Notes under the pieces: model-generated
The model's input: only the letters and a program-made list of their open reading frames with translations
Told to the model about the DNA's origin: nothing
Databases searched by the model: none
Made by a program: the position numbers and the translations under genes
In this document: piece after piece, positions 8,702-20,300 of the stretch
How positions within the stretch are numbered: the stretch's first letter is position 1
Layout: each line of letters starts with the position of its first letter
Origin: Pseudoalteromonas sp. 0303
Lineage (GTDB): Bacteria > Pseudomonadota > Gammaproteobacteria > Enterobacterales > Alteromonadaceae
Assembly: GCF_013349995.1 (NCBI RefSeq)
Contig: NZ_JABVXF010000024.1
Location: forward strand, 1-64,000
Length of the DNA: 64,000 nucleotides
Direction of reading: 5' to 3'

Positions 8702-11527
8702 ATGAGCGACTACAAACATACTTTGAATTTACCGGAAACAGCGTTTCCAATGCGCGGCAATTTGGCACAACGTGAACCAAAGATGCTTAAGACATGGTAT
8801 GAAGACGATCTTTACGGTCAAATTCGCAGCGCTAAAAAAGGTAAAAAAACCTTCATTTTGCATGACGGTCCTCCGTATGCAAACGGTGATATCCATTTAG
8901 GCCACTCGGTAAACAAAATTCTTAAAGATATTATTGTTAAGTCAAAAACTTTGTCTGACTTCGACGCACCTTACGTGCCGGGTTGGGACTGTCACGGTTT
9001 ACCAATTGAATTAATGGTTGAAAAGAAAGTAGGCAAGCCAGGTGTGAAGGTATCTGCTGCTGAGTTCCGTGAAAAATGTCGCGCATACGCAAAAAAACAA
9101 GTCGAAGGTCAAAAAACAGACTTTAAACGTCTTGGTGTATTTGGTGACTGGGACAAGCCTTACTTAACAATGAACTTTGACTTTGAAGCGAATGCAATTC
9201 GTGTACTTGGTCGCATCATTAAAAATGGTCACTTACACAAAGGTGCTAAGCCTGTTCACTGGTGTACAGATTGTGGTTCAGCACTTGCTGAAGCGGAAGT
9301 TGAATACCAAGATAAACAGTCTCCAGCAATCGATGTGCGTTTTCAGTTTGCTGATCAAGATGCTGTAATCAATGCGTTTGAACTTGCTGAAGGCCATGAA
9401 GGTATAGGTGCAGTTAGTACAGTTATCTGGACAACAACACCTTGGACATTACCAGCTAACCGTGCAGTAGCGGTTCACGAAAAGCTTGAATATGCCCTTG
9501 TTCAAATTGATGACGAAGGTGCGCAGCAACGTCTAATTTTAGGTTCTGAGCTAGTAAAAGATGCAATGGACCGTTATGGCTTCAAACATTACCACGTACT
9601 CGGTTATGTAAAAGGTGCTGCACTTGAGAACTTACAGGTTGCTCACCCATTCTATGACTTCACAGTGCCTGTGATTGTTGCTGATCACGTAACGACTGAT
9701 TCTGGTACTGGTGTTGTTCATACTGCACCTGGTCATGGTCAAGAGGATTTCGCGGCAGGTCTTGCTTATGGTTTAGAAGTAGCTAACCCAGTTGGTGCTA
9801 ACGGTGTTTACTTACCTGACACACCAATCTTTGCAGGTCAGCACGTATTTAAAGCGAATGCGAGCGTTATTGACGTATTAACTGAAAACAATGCGTTATT
9901 GCATCATCATGCGCTTACGCACAGCTACCCACATTGTTGGCGTCACAAAACACCTATTATCTTCCGTGCTACGCCACAGTGGTTCGTAAGTATGGACCAA
10001 GCTAACCTTCGTCAAGATTCATTAAGCGAAATCAAAAAGACTGAGTGGTTACCGGAGTGGGGCGAGAGCCGCATTGCAAATATGGTTGAAGGCCGTCCTG
10101 ATTGGTGTATTTCACGTCAACGTACATGGGGTGTGCCAATTGCATTATTCGTTGATAAAGACACTGGTGCGCTTCACCCGAATACACAAGAGCTTATCGA
10201 AGAAGCTGCGAAATTGGTTGAAAAATCAGGTATTCAAGCTTGGTATGACTTAGACCCAGCTACTTTACTTGGCGATGACGCTGAGCAATACATGAAAGTA
10301 CAAGATACGCTAGATGTATGGTTTGACTCAGGTGTGACTCACGCATGTGTGGTTGATGCACGTGAAGATTTAACCGGTCCTGCTGATCTTTACTTAGAAG
10401 GTTCTGACCAACACCGTGGTTGGTTTATGTCGTCAATGATGACATCGGTTGCTATCAATGGTCATGCGCCATATAAACAAGTGCTAACACATGGTTTCAC
10501 GGTTGATGAAAATGGCCGTAAGATGTCTAAATCATTAGGCAACGTAATTTCGCCACAAAACGTGATGAACAAACTAGGTGCTGACATCTTACGTTTATGG
10601 GTTGCATCAACTGACTTTACAGCTGAAATGACTGTATCTGATGAAATCTTTAAACGTTCAGCTGACCGTTATCGTCGTATTCGTAACACGAGCCGTTACT
10701 TACTTGCGAACCTAAATGGTTTTGATCCTAAAACGGATCAAGTCGCCATCGAAGACATGGTTGAGCTTGACCGTTGGATTGTTGGTCGTGCAGCTGAGCT
10801 TCAAGATGAAATCTTAGCGGCTTATGACAAGTATCAAATGTTGCTTGTGACGCAAAAGCTAATGAACTTCTGTACTGGTGAACTTGGTTCGTTCTACCTA
10901 GACGTAATCAAAGATCGTCAATATACAGCGAAAAGCGACAGCCACGCGCGTCGTTCATGTCAAACTGCGCTTTACCACATTGCCGAAGCAATGACGCGTT
11001 GGATGGCACCGATTTTAAGCTTCACCGCGCAAGAAATTTGGGAAGCATTACCAGGTGAGCGTGACAAATTTGTATTCACTTCAGTGTGGTACGATGGCTT
11101 ACAAGCATCTTCACAAGGTAAATTCAGCAACGATGATTGGTTAACAATCCTTAATGTTCGTGATGAAGTAAACCGTGTACTGGAAGCAGCTCGTAAAGAA
11201 GAAGTTATTGGTGCAACTCTACAAGCAAACGTAAGTATTTACGCAGGTGAAGAGCTAAGCGCGAAACTAGCTGCATTAGGTGATGAGTTACGCTTTGTAT
11301 TATTAACTTCAGGCGTAACTGTTGAAACTGTGACAGCACAGCCAGAAGATACGCAAGCGACAGAAATCGATGGTTTATTCATTAAAGTTGCTGCAACATC
11401 CGCTGAAAAGTGTGAGCGTTGTTGGCATTACTGTGATGATGTAGGTGCTGATCCTGCTCACCCTGAAATCTGTGGCCGTTGTGTAAGCAATGTTGATGGC
11501 GATGGTGAACAGCGTCAGTTCGCATAG
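8702..11527 (+). CDS. ileS: Isoleucyl-tRNA synthetase
   Basis: This 941-aa class I synthetase charges tRNA-Ile. It has the HIGH-type motif HLGH at residues 65-68, KMSKS at 607-611, the CP1 editing domain between them ([14 protein letters not shown] and the [15 protein letters not shown] block), and a C-terminal zinc-binding CERCWHYC...CGRC cluster from about residue 903. Length matches E. coli IleS. AGGA lies a few bases before the ATG. It is followed closely by lspA, as in E. coli. Confidence 0.98.
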   Translation: MSDYKHTLNLPETAFPMRGNLAQREPKMLKTWYEDDLYGQIRSAKKGKKTFILHDGPPYANGDIHLGHSVNKILKDIIVKSKTLSDFDAPYVPGWDCHGLPIELMVEKKVGKPGVKVSAAEFREKCRAYAKKQVEGQKTDFKRLGVFGDWDKPYLTMNFDFEANAIRVLGRIIKNGHLHKGAKPVHWCTDCGSALAEAEVEYQDKQSPAIDVRFQFADQDAVINAFELAEGHEGIGAVSTVIWTTTPWTLPANRAVAVHEKLEYALVQIDDEGAQQRLILGSELVKDAMDRYGFKHYHVLGYVKGAALENLQVAHPFYDFTVPVIVADHVTTDSGTGVVHTAPGHGQEDFAAGLAYGLEVANPVGANGVYLPDTPIFAGQHVFKANASVIDVLTENNALLHHHALTHSYPHCWRHKTPIIFRATPQWFVSMDQANLRQDSLSEIKKTEWLPEWGESRIANMVEGRPDWCISRQRTWGVPIALFVDKDTGALHPNTQELIEEAAKLVEKSGIQAWYDLDPATLLGDDAEQYMKVQDTLDVWFDSGVTHACVVDAREDLTGPADLYLEGSDQHRGWFMSSMMTSVAINGHAPYKQVLTHGFTVDENGRKMSKSLGNVISPQNVMNKLGADILRLWVASTDFTAEMTVSDEIFKRSADRYRRIRNTSRYLLANLNGFDPKTDQVAIEDMVELDRWIVGRAAELQDEILAAYDKYQMLLVTQKLMNFCTGELGSFYLDVIKDRQYTAKSDSHARRSCQTALYHIAEAMTRWMAPILSFTAQEIWEALPGERDKFVFTSVWYDGLQASSQGKFSNDDWLTILNVRDEVNRVLEAARKEEVIGATLQANVSIYAGEELSAKLAALGDELRFVLLTSGVTVETVTAQPEDTQATEIDGLFIKVAATSAEKCERCWHYCDDVGADPAHPEICGRCVSNVDGDGEQRQFA

Positions 11528-11536
11528 GAGTTGTTT

Positions 11537-12037
11537 GTGAGCAAACTAGCCGGAAAAAGTGGCTTGGTTTGGTTATGGCTTAGTCTACTACTTTTGGTAG
11601 TAGACTATGCGACAAAGTCACTTGTCGTTAGTACCATGGCCTACGAAGAGTCGATAGATATTCTGCCGTTCTTTAATTTCACTTATGTACATAACTATGG
11701 TGCAGCCTTCAGCTTTTTAAGTGATTCAGGTGGTTGGCAGCGCTGGTTCTTTAGTTTGATTGCAGTGTCGATCAGTGTGCTTTTAGTGTGGTGGCTTAAA
11801 CGCTTACCAGCGTCGAACAAGGTGTTATGCTCTGCTTATGCGTTAGTGTTAGCTGGTGCAATTGGCAATTTATATGACCGCATCGCTTATGGCTATGTCA
11901 TTGACTTCCTGCATGTATATTACGAAAACTGGCACTTTCCTGTTTTTAATATTGCCGATTGTGCAATTTGTATCGGTGCCGCATTACTTTTATTTGATGC
12001 CTTCACAGGCGAAAGTCCTAAGGAGCAACAAGCATGA
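11537..12037 (+). CDS. lspA: Lipoprotein signal peptidase
   Basis: This 166-aa inner-membrane aspartic protease cleaves prolipoproteins at the lipobox Cys. Four membrane segments are visible, with conserved blocks VDYATK, GAIGNLYDR and VFNIADCAI; the Asp residues of the last two blocks are the catalytic pair. A TTG at 11531 is in frame, but AGGAG at 11526-11530 is correctly spaced for the GTG at 11537, which is my choice. The 3' end overlaps fkpB by four bases (ATGA). Confidence 0.96.
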   Translation: MSKLAGKSGLVWLWLSLLLLVVDYATKSLVVSTMAYEESIDILPFFNFTYVHNYGAAFSFLSDSGGWQRWFFSLIAVSISVLLVWWLKRLPASNKVLCSAYALVLAGAIGNLYDRIAYGYVIDFLHVYYENWHFPVFNIADCAICIGAALLLFDAFTGESPKEQQA

Positions 12038-12474
12038 GCCAAGCTGTAATTGGTGAAAACTCTGAAGTGATCTTTCATTTCTCAATTAAGTTAGAAGACG
12101 GCTCAGCAGCCGATTCAACTAAGGTACATAATAAACCTGCAAAATTGCGAATGGGTGATGGTAGCCTGACAGCAAACTTTGAAAAGTGTTTACTTGGTTT
12201 ATCTGCTGGTGACAGTAAGTCATTTGCATTAGAGCCAGAAGATGCATTTGGTCAACCAAATCCAGATAACATTTATTATGTTGATCGCAGCAAGTTTGGT
12301 GCAGACACTCCTGCTGAAGTAGGTAATATCATTGCCTTTACTCAGCCTGATGGCACTGAGCTTCCGGGTCTTGTTCGTGAAGTTCAAGGTGACTCAGTCA
12401 CGATTGACTTTAACCACCCTCTTGCAGGGCAGCGCTTAACCTTTGAAGTTGATATTTTAGAGGTAACAGGTTAA
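12034..12474 (+). CDS. fkpB: FKBP-type peptidyl-prolyl cis-trans isomerase
   Basis: The 146-aa cytosolic protein matches the SlpA/FkpB family: [15 protein letters not shown] at the start, an IF (insert-in-flap) domain around residues 70-120, and [10 protein letters not shown] at the end. It catalyses proline isomerisation and has chaperone activity. It is coupled to lspA by a four-base overlap and to ispH by a one-base overlap, as in the E. coli ileS-lspA-fkpB-ispH operon. Confidence 0.95.
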   Translation: MSQAVIGENSEVIFHFSIKLEDGSAADSTKVHNKPAKLRMGDGSLTANFEKCLLGLSAGDSKSFALEPEDAFGQPNPDNIYYVDRSKFGADTPAEVGNIIAFTQPDGTELPGLVREVQGDSVTIDFNHPLAGQRLTFEVDILEVTG

Positions 12475-13403
12475 TGGACATTTTATTAGCGAATCCACGT
12501 GGCTTTTGCGCGGGTGTAGACCGTGCAATTAGCATTGTGGAGCGTGCACTGGATATCTTTGAAAAGCCAATTTATGTGCGCCATGAAGTCGTTCACAACA
12601 GATATGTTGTTGATGGCTTAAAAAATCGCGGTGCTGTGTTTGTTGAAGAGCTAGACCAGGTTCCTGACGACAGCATTGTTATCTTCAGTGCGCATGGTGT
12701 TTCGCAAGCTGTTCGTAGTGAAGCAAAGCGACGTGACCTTAAAGTGTTTGATGCAACCTGCCCACTGGTAACAAAGGTGCATATGGAAGTTACACGCGCT
12801 AGCCGTAAAGGCACTGAGTGTGTGCTAATTGGTCACCATGGCCATCCAGAAGTAGAAGGCACAATGGGGCAGTACGACAACGAAGCAGGTGGTATTTACT
12901 TAGTAGAAACTCCTGAAGATGTTGCTGACCTAACGGTTAAAAACCCTGAAAACCTGTTTTACTGTAGCCAAACGACGTTATCTGTAGATGATACGGCAGA
13001 TGTGATTGATGCACTTCGTACTAAGTTTCCGGCGATTGATGGCCCGCGTAAAGATGACATTTGTTATGCTACGCAGAACCGTCAAGATGCAGTTCGAGAT
13101 TTAGCAGATAAAGTGGATGTACTGCTTGTAGTGGGGGCTAAAAATAGCTCTAACTCAAATCGTTTACGTGAACTTGCTGACAAAATGGGCACCACTGCTT
13201 ATTTAATTGATGATGCGAGTAATGTTGAAGCGGATTGGTTTAACAGTGTAAATGCCGTGGGTGTAACTGCAGGTGCATCTGCACCAGAAGTTTTAGTTCA
13301 ACAGGTTATTACTCGTCTAAAAGAATTGGGTGGTAATCAAGTTGTTGAAAATCCTGGTGAAGAAGAGAACATAGTATTTGCCGTTCCTGTTGAGCTACGC
13401 TAA
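12474..13403 (+). CDS. ispH: 4-hydroxy-3-methylbut-2-enyl diphosphate reductase
   Basis: This 309-aa iron-sulfur enzyme makes isopentenyl and dimethylallyl diphosphate, the last step of the MEP isoprenoid pathway. Its three cluster cysteines are visible: C12 in [13 protein letters not shown]96 in DATCPLVTK and one near 197 in [11 protein letters not shown]. The catalytic Glu is in [13 protein letters not shown]. The start ATG overlaps the fkpB stop by one base. It ends the operon; no clear terminator follows before the kinase at 13442. Confidence 0.97.
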   Translation: MDILLANPRGFCAGVDRAISIVERALDIFEKPIYVRHEVVHNRYVVDGLKNRGAVFVEELDQVPDDSIVIFSAHGVSQAVRSEAKRRDLKVFDATCPLVTKVHMEVTRASRKGTECVLIGHHGHPEVEGTMGQYDNEAGGIYLVETPEDVADLTVKNPENLFYCSQTTLSVDDTADVIDALRTKFPAIDGPRKDDICYATQNRQDAVRDLADKVDVLLVVGAKNSSNSNRLRELADKMGTTAYLIDDASNVEADWFNSVNAVGVTAGASAPEVLVQQVITRLKELGGNQVVENPGEEENIVFAVPVELR

Positions 13404-13441
13404 TCTAAGCAAATAGTAGTCAACAGTTAAAAGAGGAGCCC

Positions 13442-14467
13442 ATGAGCAAACAGCCTAATTCTAACGGCTTGCTGATTGCGGCTCTTTTTCAATCTCGTGG
13501 TGTCCTTGCCACACTGATCGTCAGCCAAGTCATCGCTATTTTGCTCGCCTTCTCACCCATGAGCTTAGGTGATGTTTGGTTACGCCTTGCTATATTTAGT
13601 TGCTTTCTACATCTAATCTTTCTTTCAAGCTTATCGCTACTGTATGTGTGCCGAGCCTTACTTACAAAGCTGTCGCACCCTAAACAGTTATTCATTCTGA
13701 TATCCACTTTACTGGCATTAACATCTGTTTTTAGCTGGCTGTTTTTGTCTGTGTTTTCAGATGTGTTCGCTATGGAGTCGAGAGCTCACTTTATTGTCAG
13801 TAATTTACTGATCATATTTTTGGTCACCGCGTTGTTCAGCCAATTCCTGCTTATTCATAATCAAAAAGAGCAACAAACGAAAGCGTTAGCGCAGGCTGAA
13901 CTTGATGCATTACAAGCAAGAATACGCCCTCACTTTTTGTTTAATAGTTTAAACACTGCTGCTGAGCTTACCCACTATGATGCTGAGGCGGCTGAACAAG
14001 CAATTTTGGCGCTGGCGGCGCTGTCGCAGGCCGCAATGCGCAGCGGTAAAGCCATAAAGCTTGCTGATGAAATCACTTTATGCCAGCAGTATGTGGCACT
14101 TGAACGTTGGCGCTATGGCGAACGCCTAGCATTAAGCTGGAAATTGCCTGGTGAGTTGCCAGACATTGATATACCGTGTTTAACAATACAGCCGATTATT
14201 GAAAATGCTGTATTTTATGGCGTCGAGCCAGCAGAACAAGGCAATATTTCTGTTGAAATGCATCAATCGGATAAAGCTTATACCTTTATTATAATGAATC
14301 CTGTAGCTGCAGAAGTGAATAACTCACGAACAGGAAATGGGATGGCACTGGATAATATCCGCCAACGTTTGGCGCTTTTCTATCAACAAAAAGCACAGCT
14401 GACGACCACAATTCGTGATGATGTATTTAGAGTGAAGCTGGTAATACCAAAGCAGAGGAATGCATGA
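13442..14467 (+). CDS. LytS/AlgZ-family sensor histidine kinase
   Basis: The 341-aa protein has about four membrane segments in residues 10-140, a short coiled stretch (QKEQQTKALAQAELDALQ), then a His_kinase domain with phosphoacceptor His164 in RPHFLFNSLNT. The ATPase motifs are PIIENAVFYGVEP (N box) and GNGMALDNIRQRL (G box). This is the architecture of AlgZ/FimS of Pseudomonas aeruginosa. A GAGGAG ribosome binding site precedes the ATG. It overlaps its regulator gene by four bases. Pilus genes follow directly, which suggests they are its targets, as for AlgZR. Confidence 0.88.
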   Translation: MSKQPNSNGLLIAALFQSRGVLATLIVSQVIAILLAFSPMSLGDVWLRLAIFSCFLHLIFLSSLSLLYVCRALLTKLSHPKQLFILISTLLALTSVFSWLFLSVFSDVFAMESRAHFIVSNLLIIFLVTALFSQFLLIHNQKEQQTKALAQAELDALQARIRPHFLFNSLNTAAELTHYDAEAAEQAILALAALSQAAMRSGKAIKLADEITLCQQYVALERWRYGERLALSWKLPGELPDIDIPCLTIQPIIENAVFYGVEPAEQGNISVEMHQSDKAYTFIIMNPVAAEVNNSRTGNGMALDNIRQRLALFYQQKAQLTTTIRDDVFRVKLVIPKQRNA

Positions 14468-15174
14468 TAAAAGTTTTGATTGCTGATGATGAACCACTAG
14501 CAAGGGCACGTATAAAACGTTTATTAGCTGCAAATGAGGGTTGCACTATTGTTGGTGAAGCAAGTAATGGTGAGCAAGCAATTGAACTTTGTAAGCAACT
14601 ACAGCCCGATTTAGTGATGCTTGATATTAATATGCCTAAGCAGTCCGGCCTTGAGGTGGCTGCAGAGCTAAAACAGTTTTCGATCCCGCCTGCAGTTATG
14701 TTTTTAACGGCCCATTCAGAACATGCTCTAACTGCATTTGAGCTCGCTGTTGATGGCTATCTAGTTAAACCTGTGTCTGAGCAGGCATTAACCAAAGCAA
14801 TGACGCAACTGAGTAAATTAAACCGTACTCAAGTAACCGCCCCCGAAAATAACTACATTAGTTATCAACTTGCAGGTGTAATACGACGAGTTAATGTAGA
14901 TGATGTGGTTTGCTGTATCGCAGAGCAAAAATATACCCGAGTAGTGTTTTTTGAAGGTGAGGCACTTGTTGAGCAAAGTTTAAAGCAACTAGAGCAAAGC
15001 TATCCGCTGCAGCTACTTAGAATTCATCGAAATACCCTTGTGAATAAGCAACATATTGTTAGCCTTAATACTCCATCTTCAGGTGGGCATACAGTTACGA
15101 TGAAGCAGTTTGAAGAGCCTTTGGCAGTTAGTCGCCGAGAGCTAAAAAATGTTAAAGCTGTAATGGGTAAATAA
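14464..15174 (+). CDS. LytTR-family response regulator (AlgR-like)
   Basis: The 236-aa protein has a receiver domain (IADDEPLARARIKRLL; phosphoacceptor Asp54 in VMLDINMPKQSG; Lys in YLVKPVSE) and a C-terminal LytTR DNA-binding domain from about residue 137 (LLRIHRNTLVNKQHI, AVSRRELKNVKAVM). Asp54 matches the numbering in AlgR. It is translationally coupled to the kinase by an ATGA overlap. In P. aeruginosa AlgR activates the fimU-pilVWXY1Y2E operon; here the pilV homologue starts about 170 bases downstream. Direct control is inferred, not shown. Confidence 0.88.
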   Translation: MIKVLIADDEPLARARIKRLLAANEGCTIVGEASNGEQAIELCKQLQPDLVMLDINMPKQSGLEVAAELKQFSIPPAVMFLTAHSEHALTAFELAVDGYLVKPVSEQALTKAMTQLSKLNRTQVTAPENNYISYQLAGVIRRVNVDDVVCCIAEQKYTRVVFFEGEALVEQSLKQLEQSYPLQLLRIHRNTLVNKQHIVSLNTPSSGGHTVTMKQFEEPLAVSRRELKNVKAVMGK

Positions 15175-15342
15175 TAAAAATCTACATTGCTGCATCTCAT
15201 CTTCAATAATTACTTTCTTTATTAGTCATTATCTAACTTTGAGTAAGGTTAAGTACCGTTTATCGCGCATTTTGACCGCTCGTCCATATACAGGTTGTTA
15301 TTTATTTGTGCCGTAATACTCTTAATGTATGTAAAAGTATCC

Positions 15343-15909
15343 ATGAAACTTACCATGATTAAACATTCTGAGCAGCAAGGCTTTACCCTTATAGAAGTAC
15401 TTATTGCCTTTGTTATTTTAAGCTTTGGTTTATTAGGCGCGGTGGCCCTGCAAGCAAAAGCGAAGCAGGCAAGCTTTGATTCTATGCAGCGTGCAGCTGC
15501 TGTAGCTCTAGGTAATGACATTATCCAGCGTATGCGAGCGAACGACTCACCTGGCTTTGCAGCGTTATATAATGGCACTTTCGATAGTGATACAGCTCTA
15601 AATACGAGTTTGAGTTGCTATAACTCAGCATGTAGTGCTCAGCAATTGGCAGAATTAGATAAACAACAGTGGGTGCGTGCAATTCAGGCTCGTGAAAACA
15701 CTGGCGCTTTAGACGATGCAACTGTGTGCATTAGTAGTACTCCCGTTGCTGCAGGCAATGCCAGTGAGTTTAATATTGAGGTTGTGATCAGTTGGCAAGG
15801 CCGTCAAGAACTTAGTGCTAATAAAGATACCGCTGCAATTGATTGTGGTTCTAAAGGTGATAAGCGACGTTTGATTGTTCTACAAAGCTATATTTATTTA
15901 AGGTCTTGA
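15343..15909 (+). CDS. pilV: Type IV pilus minor pilin PilV
   Basis: A class III prepilin leader ends in QQG, followed by FTLIEVLIAFVILSFG with Glu at +5, the site cut and methylated by PilD. The rest is a pseudopilin-like body of about 170 residues with paired cysteines. Minor pilins of this set prime pilus assembly at the tip with PilY1. The frame is open from 15295, but starts at 15343 or 15355 give a normal short leader; no strong ribosome binding site decides between them. It heads pilV-pilW-pilX-pilY1. Confidence 0.88.
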   Translation: MKLTMIKHSEQQGFTLIEVLIAFVILSFGLLGAVALQAKAKQASFDSMQRAAAVALGNDIIQRMRANDSPGFAALYNGTFDSDTALNTSLSCYNSACSAQQLAELDKQQWVRAIQARENTGALDDATVCISSTPVAAGNASEFNIEVVISWQGRQELSANKDTAAIDCGSKGDKRRLIVLQSYIYLRS

Positions 15910-15910
15910 T

Positions 15911-16900
15911 ATGAAACAGCATAATGGATTTACTCTCGTCGAGATGATGGTTGCTTTATTCATCGGAGGTGTGGTGCTCGGCGGGGTGATGTTTACCTAT
16001 ATAAGCATGAAGGCAACGACTCGTGACACGATGACAATTGGTGAGCTACAAGAAACTGGCAGACTGGCTATGAATATCATGCAACGTGATATTGAACAGA
16101 TTGGTTTTTGGGGTACGTTTTATGAAGACTCTTTCTCAGATGCAAATACAAACAGTTTAGGAAATCCCGGTAATGATTGTTCAGAAGGCCTTAATAATGG
16201 CAGCTTTCCAGATACGGCTGCAACCAGTAACTTTCGCTCCGTTTATGCAGTGCAAACAACCGGTAACTCAGCCCTTGGATGTATAAACAATGTTGAGAAA
16301 AATACAGATGTACTGCAAATTAAGTTTTTAGAAGGCTTACAAATTCAACCTGCCAATACTAGCGATAACTATTACTATTTTATTGCCGAGCAAGAGCTTG
16401 CTGAGTTTCAGCGCGGTCCAATCGCGGCTGCAGCTGTAAATGGTAATGCCACGATTTGGCGTTATCGACATCATGTTTATTACATCGCCAAGCAAACGTA
16501 CACCATTAATGACCAAAGAGTGTCTGTTCCTGTACTTCGACGTAAACGCTTAACTCCTAACAACGGTATGACAACTGAAACCGTTATGGAAGGGGTAGAA
16601 AATATGCACTTTGTGTTTGGTCTTGATACTACAAATAACAGTCGTGTTGATACATATAAAAGTATCAGCCAGATGACCAACACTGATTGGGAAAATCGCC
16701 GTGGTATTTTGACTGTGCAAGTATTTTTACTTGTGAGATCGCTTTTACCAGGTTCAAACCTTAAGTTAAAAAATCAAACTTATACATTGGGTGAAGATGC
16801 AAATAGCCGCGTCCTCACATTTGACGATAACTACCGACGCGCATTATTTACGACCACTATCCGCTTGAACAACGTTGGGGCAAATTTATGGCGCATTTAA
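15911..16900 (+). CDS. pilW: Type IV pilus minor pilin PilW
   Basis: This 329-aa prepilin-type protein has leader MKQHNG then FTLVEMMVALFIGGVVLGG, with Glu at +5. The long body with ENMHFVFGLDT and the C-terminal RALFTTTIRLNNVG block is typical of PilW. It starts one base after the pilV stop and overlaps pilX by 13 bases, so it is co-transcribed. PilW belongs to the tip-priming complex of PilV, PilW, PilX, FimU and PilY1. Confidence 0.9.
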   Translation: MKQHNGFTLVEMMVALFIGGVVLGGVMFTYISMKATTRDTMTIGELQETGRLAMNIMQRDIEQIGFWGTFYEDSFSDANTNSLGNPGNDCSEGLNNGSFPDTAATSNFRSVYAVQTTGNSALGCINNVEKNTDVLQIKFLEGLQIQPANTSDNYYYFIAEQELAEFQRGPIAAAAVNGNATIWRYRHHVYYIAKQTYTINDQRVSVPVLRRKRLTPNNGMTTETVMEGVENMHFVFGLDTTNNSRVDTYKSISQMTNTDWENRRGILTVQVFLLVRSLLPGSNLKLKNQTYTLGEDANSRVLTFDDNYRRALFTTTIRLNNVGANLWRI

Positions 16901-17370
16901 CTTTGATGCATAAGCAACAAGGCGTTGTATTGATTATTGCCCTGATCATGGTTATTGCGATTACCGGTATTGCTGTGACTTTGATGAGTAGCAGTAGTGT
17001 AGATATTAAAATCACAAATGCCGCTCAAGAGAGAGAAACGGCAGAGAATGAATTAATTGGTGATGTACAAAATGTAATTGCTAATGAAGCAAAAAAATTA
17101 GGTAACAGCCGGTTTTTCTTTAGTAGAGGGCAAGTTCCTGAAACAGGCCTTGATTTAGGTAATACAAATGACACCTCCAACACTATGTTTAACAAAAATG
17201 AAGGCCCTATGGCTTTGAGGTGCCCAAGGCGTTTTGATGATACTGCAGGTTTAAGATGCAATATGGTTGAGATTAATTCAGTGATTGAATATGGCTCTAA
17301 AAGTAAGCATAACCTCACTATTACAACAGGGATTGCTCAAGAAATGCTGAGCTTAAATAGTGGAAATTAA
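16888..17370 (+). CDS. pilX: Type IV pilus assembly protein PilX, copy 1
   Basis: The 160-aa product starts with a short leader and QQGVVLIIALIMVIAITGIAV, the PilX N-terminal segment, which lacks the +5 Glu as usual for PilX. The SSSSVDIKITNAAQERETAEN block is shared almost word for word with the second copy at 20860. It overlaps pilW and ends 15 bases before pilY1. PilX joins the minor pilin core to PilY1 at the pilus tip. Confidence 0.88.
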   Translation: MAHLTLMHKQQGVVLIIALIMVIAITGIAVTLMSSSSVDIKITNAAQERETAENELIGDVQNVIANEAKKLGNSRFFFSRGQVPETGLDLGNTNDTSNTMFNKNEGPMALRCPRRFDDTAGLRCNMVEINSVIEYGSKSKHNLTITTGIAQEMLSLNSGN

Positions 17371-17385
17371 TGGAGTAAGGCGAGT

Positions 17386-20300
17386 ATGAGAATGAAGCTA
17401 AACAGCCTATTTTTTATTTTTGCATGTGTATTTTGCCAAAATCTTTATGCTGAAGATATAGATCTATATGTAAATTATGAAGTAGCGGAAGATGAAAAAT
17501 TACGAGTACTACTTGTTTTTGATACATCAAATAGCATGGCATTCTCTATAGAGACGGGCAAAGCCTGTAGAAATGAGGGGAAACTTATACTATGTCCAGA
17601 AGGAAGTCGTTTAGAAGTCGCACAGGAGGCGATGATTAAATTAATAAACGACAATAGTGATATTGAATTTGGTTTAATGCGGCTTATGAAAGATACTGGT
17701 GGATATGTTATTCATGGAATTGGTACAAGTCATAAAGAAATTAAAAATACCATAAGAAACTGGGATGTAACGTCGTTACAGGCAGGAACTCCCCTTGTTG
17801 AAACCATTACAGAAGCATGGCGATACCTAACGGGTGATGAAATATCCTATGCTAATTTAGTAGAATCCGTTGTACGTGATACTTCTATTGAACAAAGTGG
17901 TAAGTATATTTCTCCTTTCAAGCGGTACTTGGGTGATCCAATTCGTTGCGATAATAGCGTTAATATCATATTAATGACTGACGGTGAACCTTATTGGGAT
18001 GTTGATCAAGATGACTTTATTAAAGACTTGTACAAAAGTATTTATGGTAGTGTACCTGAACCAGTTGGTAACAGTCATTTATCATCAATGGCAACAATCC
18101 TTCATGGGATAGAGAAAGAAAATAGGGACATATATCCCGCAACGAGTATTGTAGATAGCGCGAATGTATACACGATTGGTTTTGGTAAAGGCTTAGGTAA
18201 AAACGCACAAGCTATTTTACAGGTGACTGCTGATAATGGTGGTGGTAATTACATCTTTGCTGAGTCTGCAGAAGCGCTAAGTGATGCATTTGATGATGTC
18301 GTCGCGAATATCAGAGAAGTCAACTCAACTTTTTCTTCGCCAACGGTAGCATCAAATAATTCAGATAAATTATCACATCGTGATGCAGTTTATTTTCCTA
18401 TGTTTTTACCTTCAAATAATGCTCGTTGGAGAGGCAATCTTAAAAAGCTAAAAGTTTCCGGTGGTGTCGTAGTCGATGCTAACCTTGACTCCGCCCTTGG
18501 TAATGATGGGGCGATTTTATCAACAGCGAAAACATATTGGCAATCCAACAGCAATCTCATTACTGACGGTGGCTCTGTTGATAAAGGTGGGGTTAATGCT
18601 TATTTAGCAGAACAATCGAGTATCCCTAATAATGGCCGGAAAGTAATCACAAATTTATCGGGCGGTCGAATGCTCAACTTTACGGTTTATAGAGTTATTA
18701 TCCACTATGTGAATCGATTTAAAGCTGCCGTTGATTTTAATGCTGACCCAGATGAAGTATTTGATCTCATAAATTGGTCACGAGGACTTGATGTTGATGA
18801 TGAAGATAAAGACGGTTCAACAGACGACTCTCGCCATGATATTTTTGGAGATGTACTGCACTCTAAGCCTGTTACGGTAGATTATGGCAACAATGATGTT
18901 CGTATCCTCATTGGTACTAATGCCGGTTATTTACATATGTTTCAGGACAAAAATGATGTTTTAAGCGAGAGCTGGGCATTTATGCCAGCGGAATTGTATT
19001 CAATTATTAAGCCATTACGCGATAAAAAGAAAAGTACAAAAGTGTATGGAGTGGATGGTCCAATAACCGTTTATTTTGATGATAAAAACGAAGACGGCAT
19101 CGTTAATAATGATGACAGGGTATGGGCATTTTTCGGATTACGTCGAGGTGGTAGCAGCTATTACGGTTTAGATATAACTAACCCTAATTCACCTTCTCTG
19201 ATGTGGGGAGGGCCATTAAAAAGTGATGATGGAAAATTTTTAGAACTAGCACAAACATGGTCTAAACCTCAAATTACATTTATCAACCTTAAAGGTTATG
19301 AAGATAGACCGCTATTAGTATTTGGTGCCGGTTACGACACGAATAAAGATAATTCAATCTCAGCAGATTCTAAAGGTCGAGGCTTATACATTGTAGATGC
19401 AGAAACTGGTAAACAAGTATGGGCGTTAACAAGCTCAGAAGGTGGCTTTAAAGGTGAGCATAGTATAGCGTCTGACATACATTTACTTGATTCAGATTAC
19501 GACGGCTACACTGACAGACTGTATGCAAGTGATACTGGCGGTGGGATCTGGAGAGTTGATTTAGCAACAAACAACCTAAAAAATTGGACGCACTTTCAAC
19601 TTGCAAAATTAGGCAACAATAACCGCCGCTTTTTTTATGAGCCATATGTTTCAAGAACTTTGTTCAGTAAAGTAACAGAAACAACACTTGATGGTGAAAC
19701 AACTCACTCAAGAATTGATACCCCATTTGATGCAGTACTTATAGGCAGTGGTGATCGCACAGATCCATTGAATTTAAAAGTTGCTGATAAGCTCTACATG
19801 ATTCGAGATGTAAACACGGTAACACGAAGTTTTGAAGAAGATGAAATTCCAGGTTTAATTTGGCAATCAGATTTAATGAATGTAAATAGTGATCCGTTCG
19901 CCAAAGTGACCGACAGTTTGAAAGACTTTGTTGAATTAGAAGCTGATTTAGCTGAAAAAGATGGTTGGTTTTATAATTTAGGGTGGGGTGAAAAGGCAAC
20001 CTCTAAGGCTACCGTGTTAGGGGGCGTTGCTTATTTTACTACATATAAACCAGATACCAGTTCTTCATCGGATTCACAGTGCTCAATTGCAGAAGGGCAA
20101 GGTTATCTTTATGCATTTCATCTTCACTATGGGACCAAAGTGTATGATTGGTTAAGAACCCCAACAGCGGCAGAGTTACCAGATACACCAACCATGTATG
20201 TTGAAGATGGTGAAGTGTATATATTTCCATTACCAAATAAAGACCCAAATTGTACTGAAAACTGTGAGAAAATTGAAGCTAAAGTAGTTAATGGGCCTAC

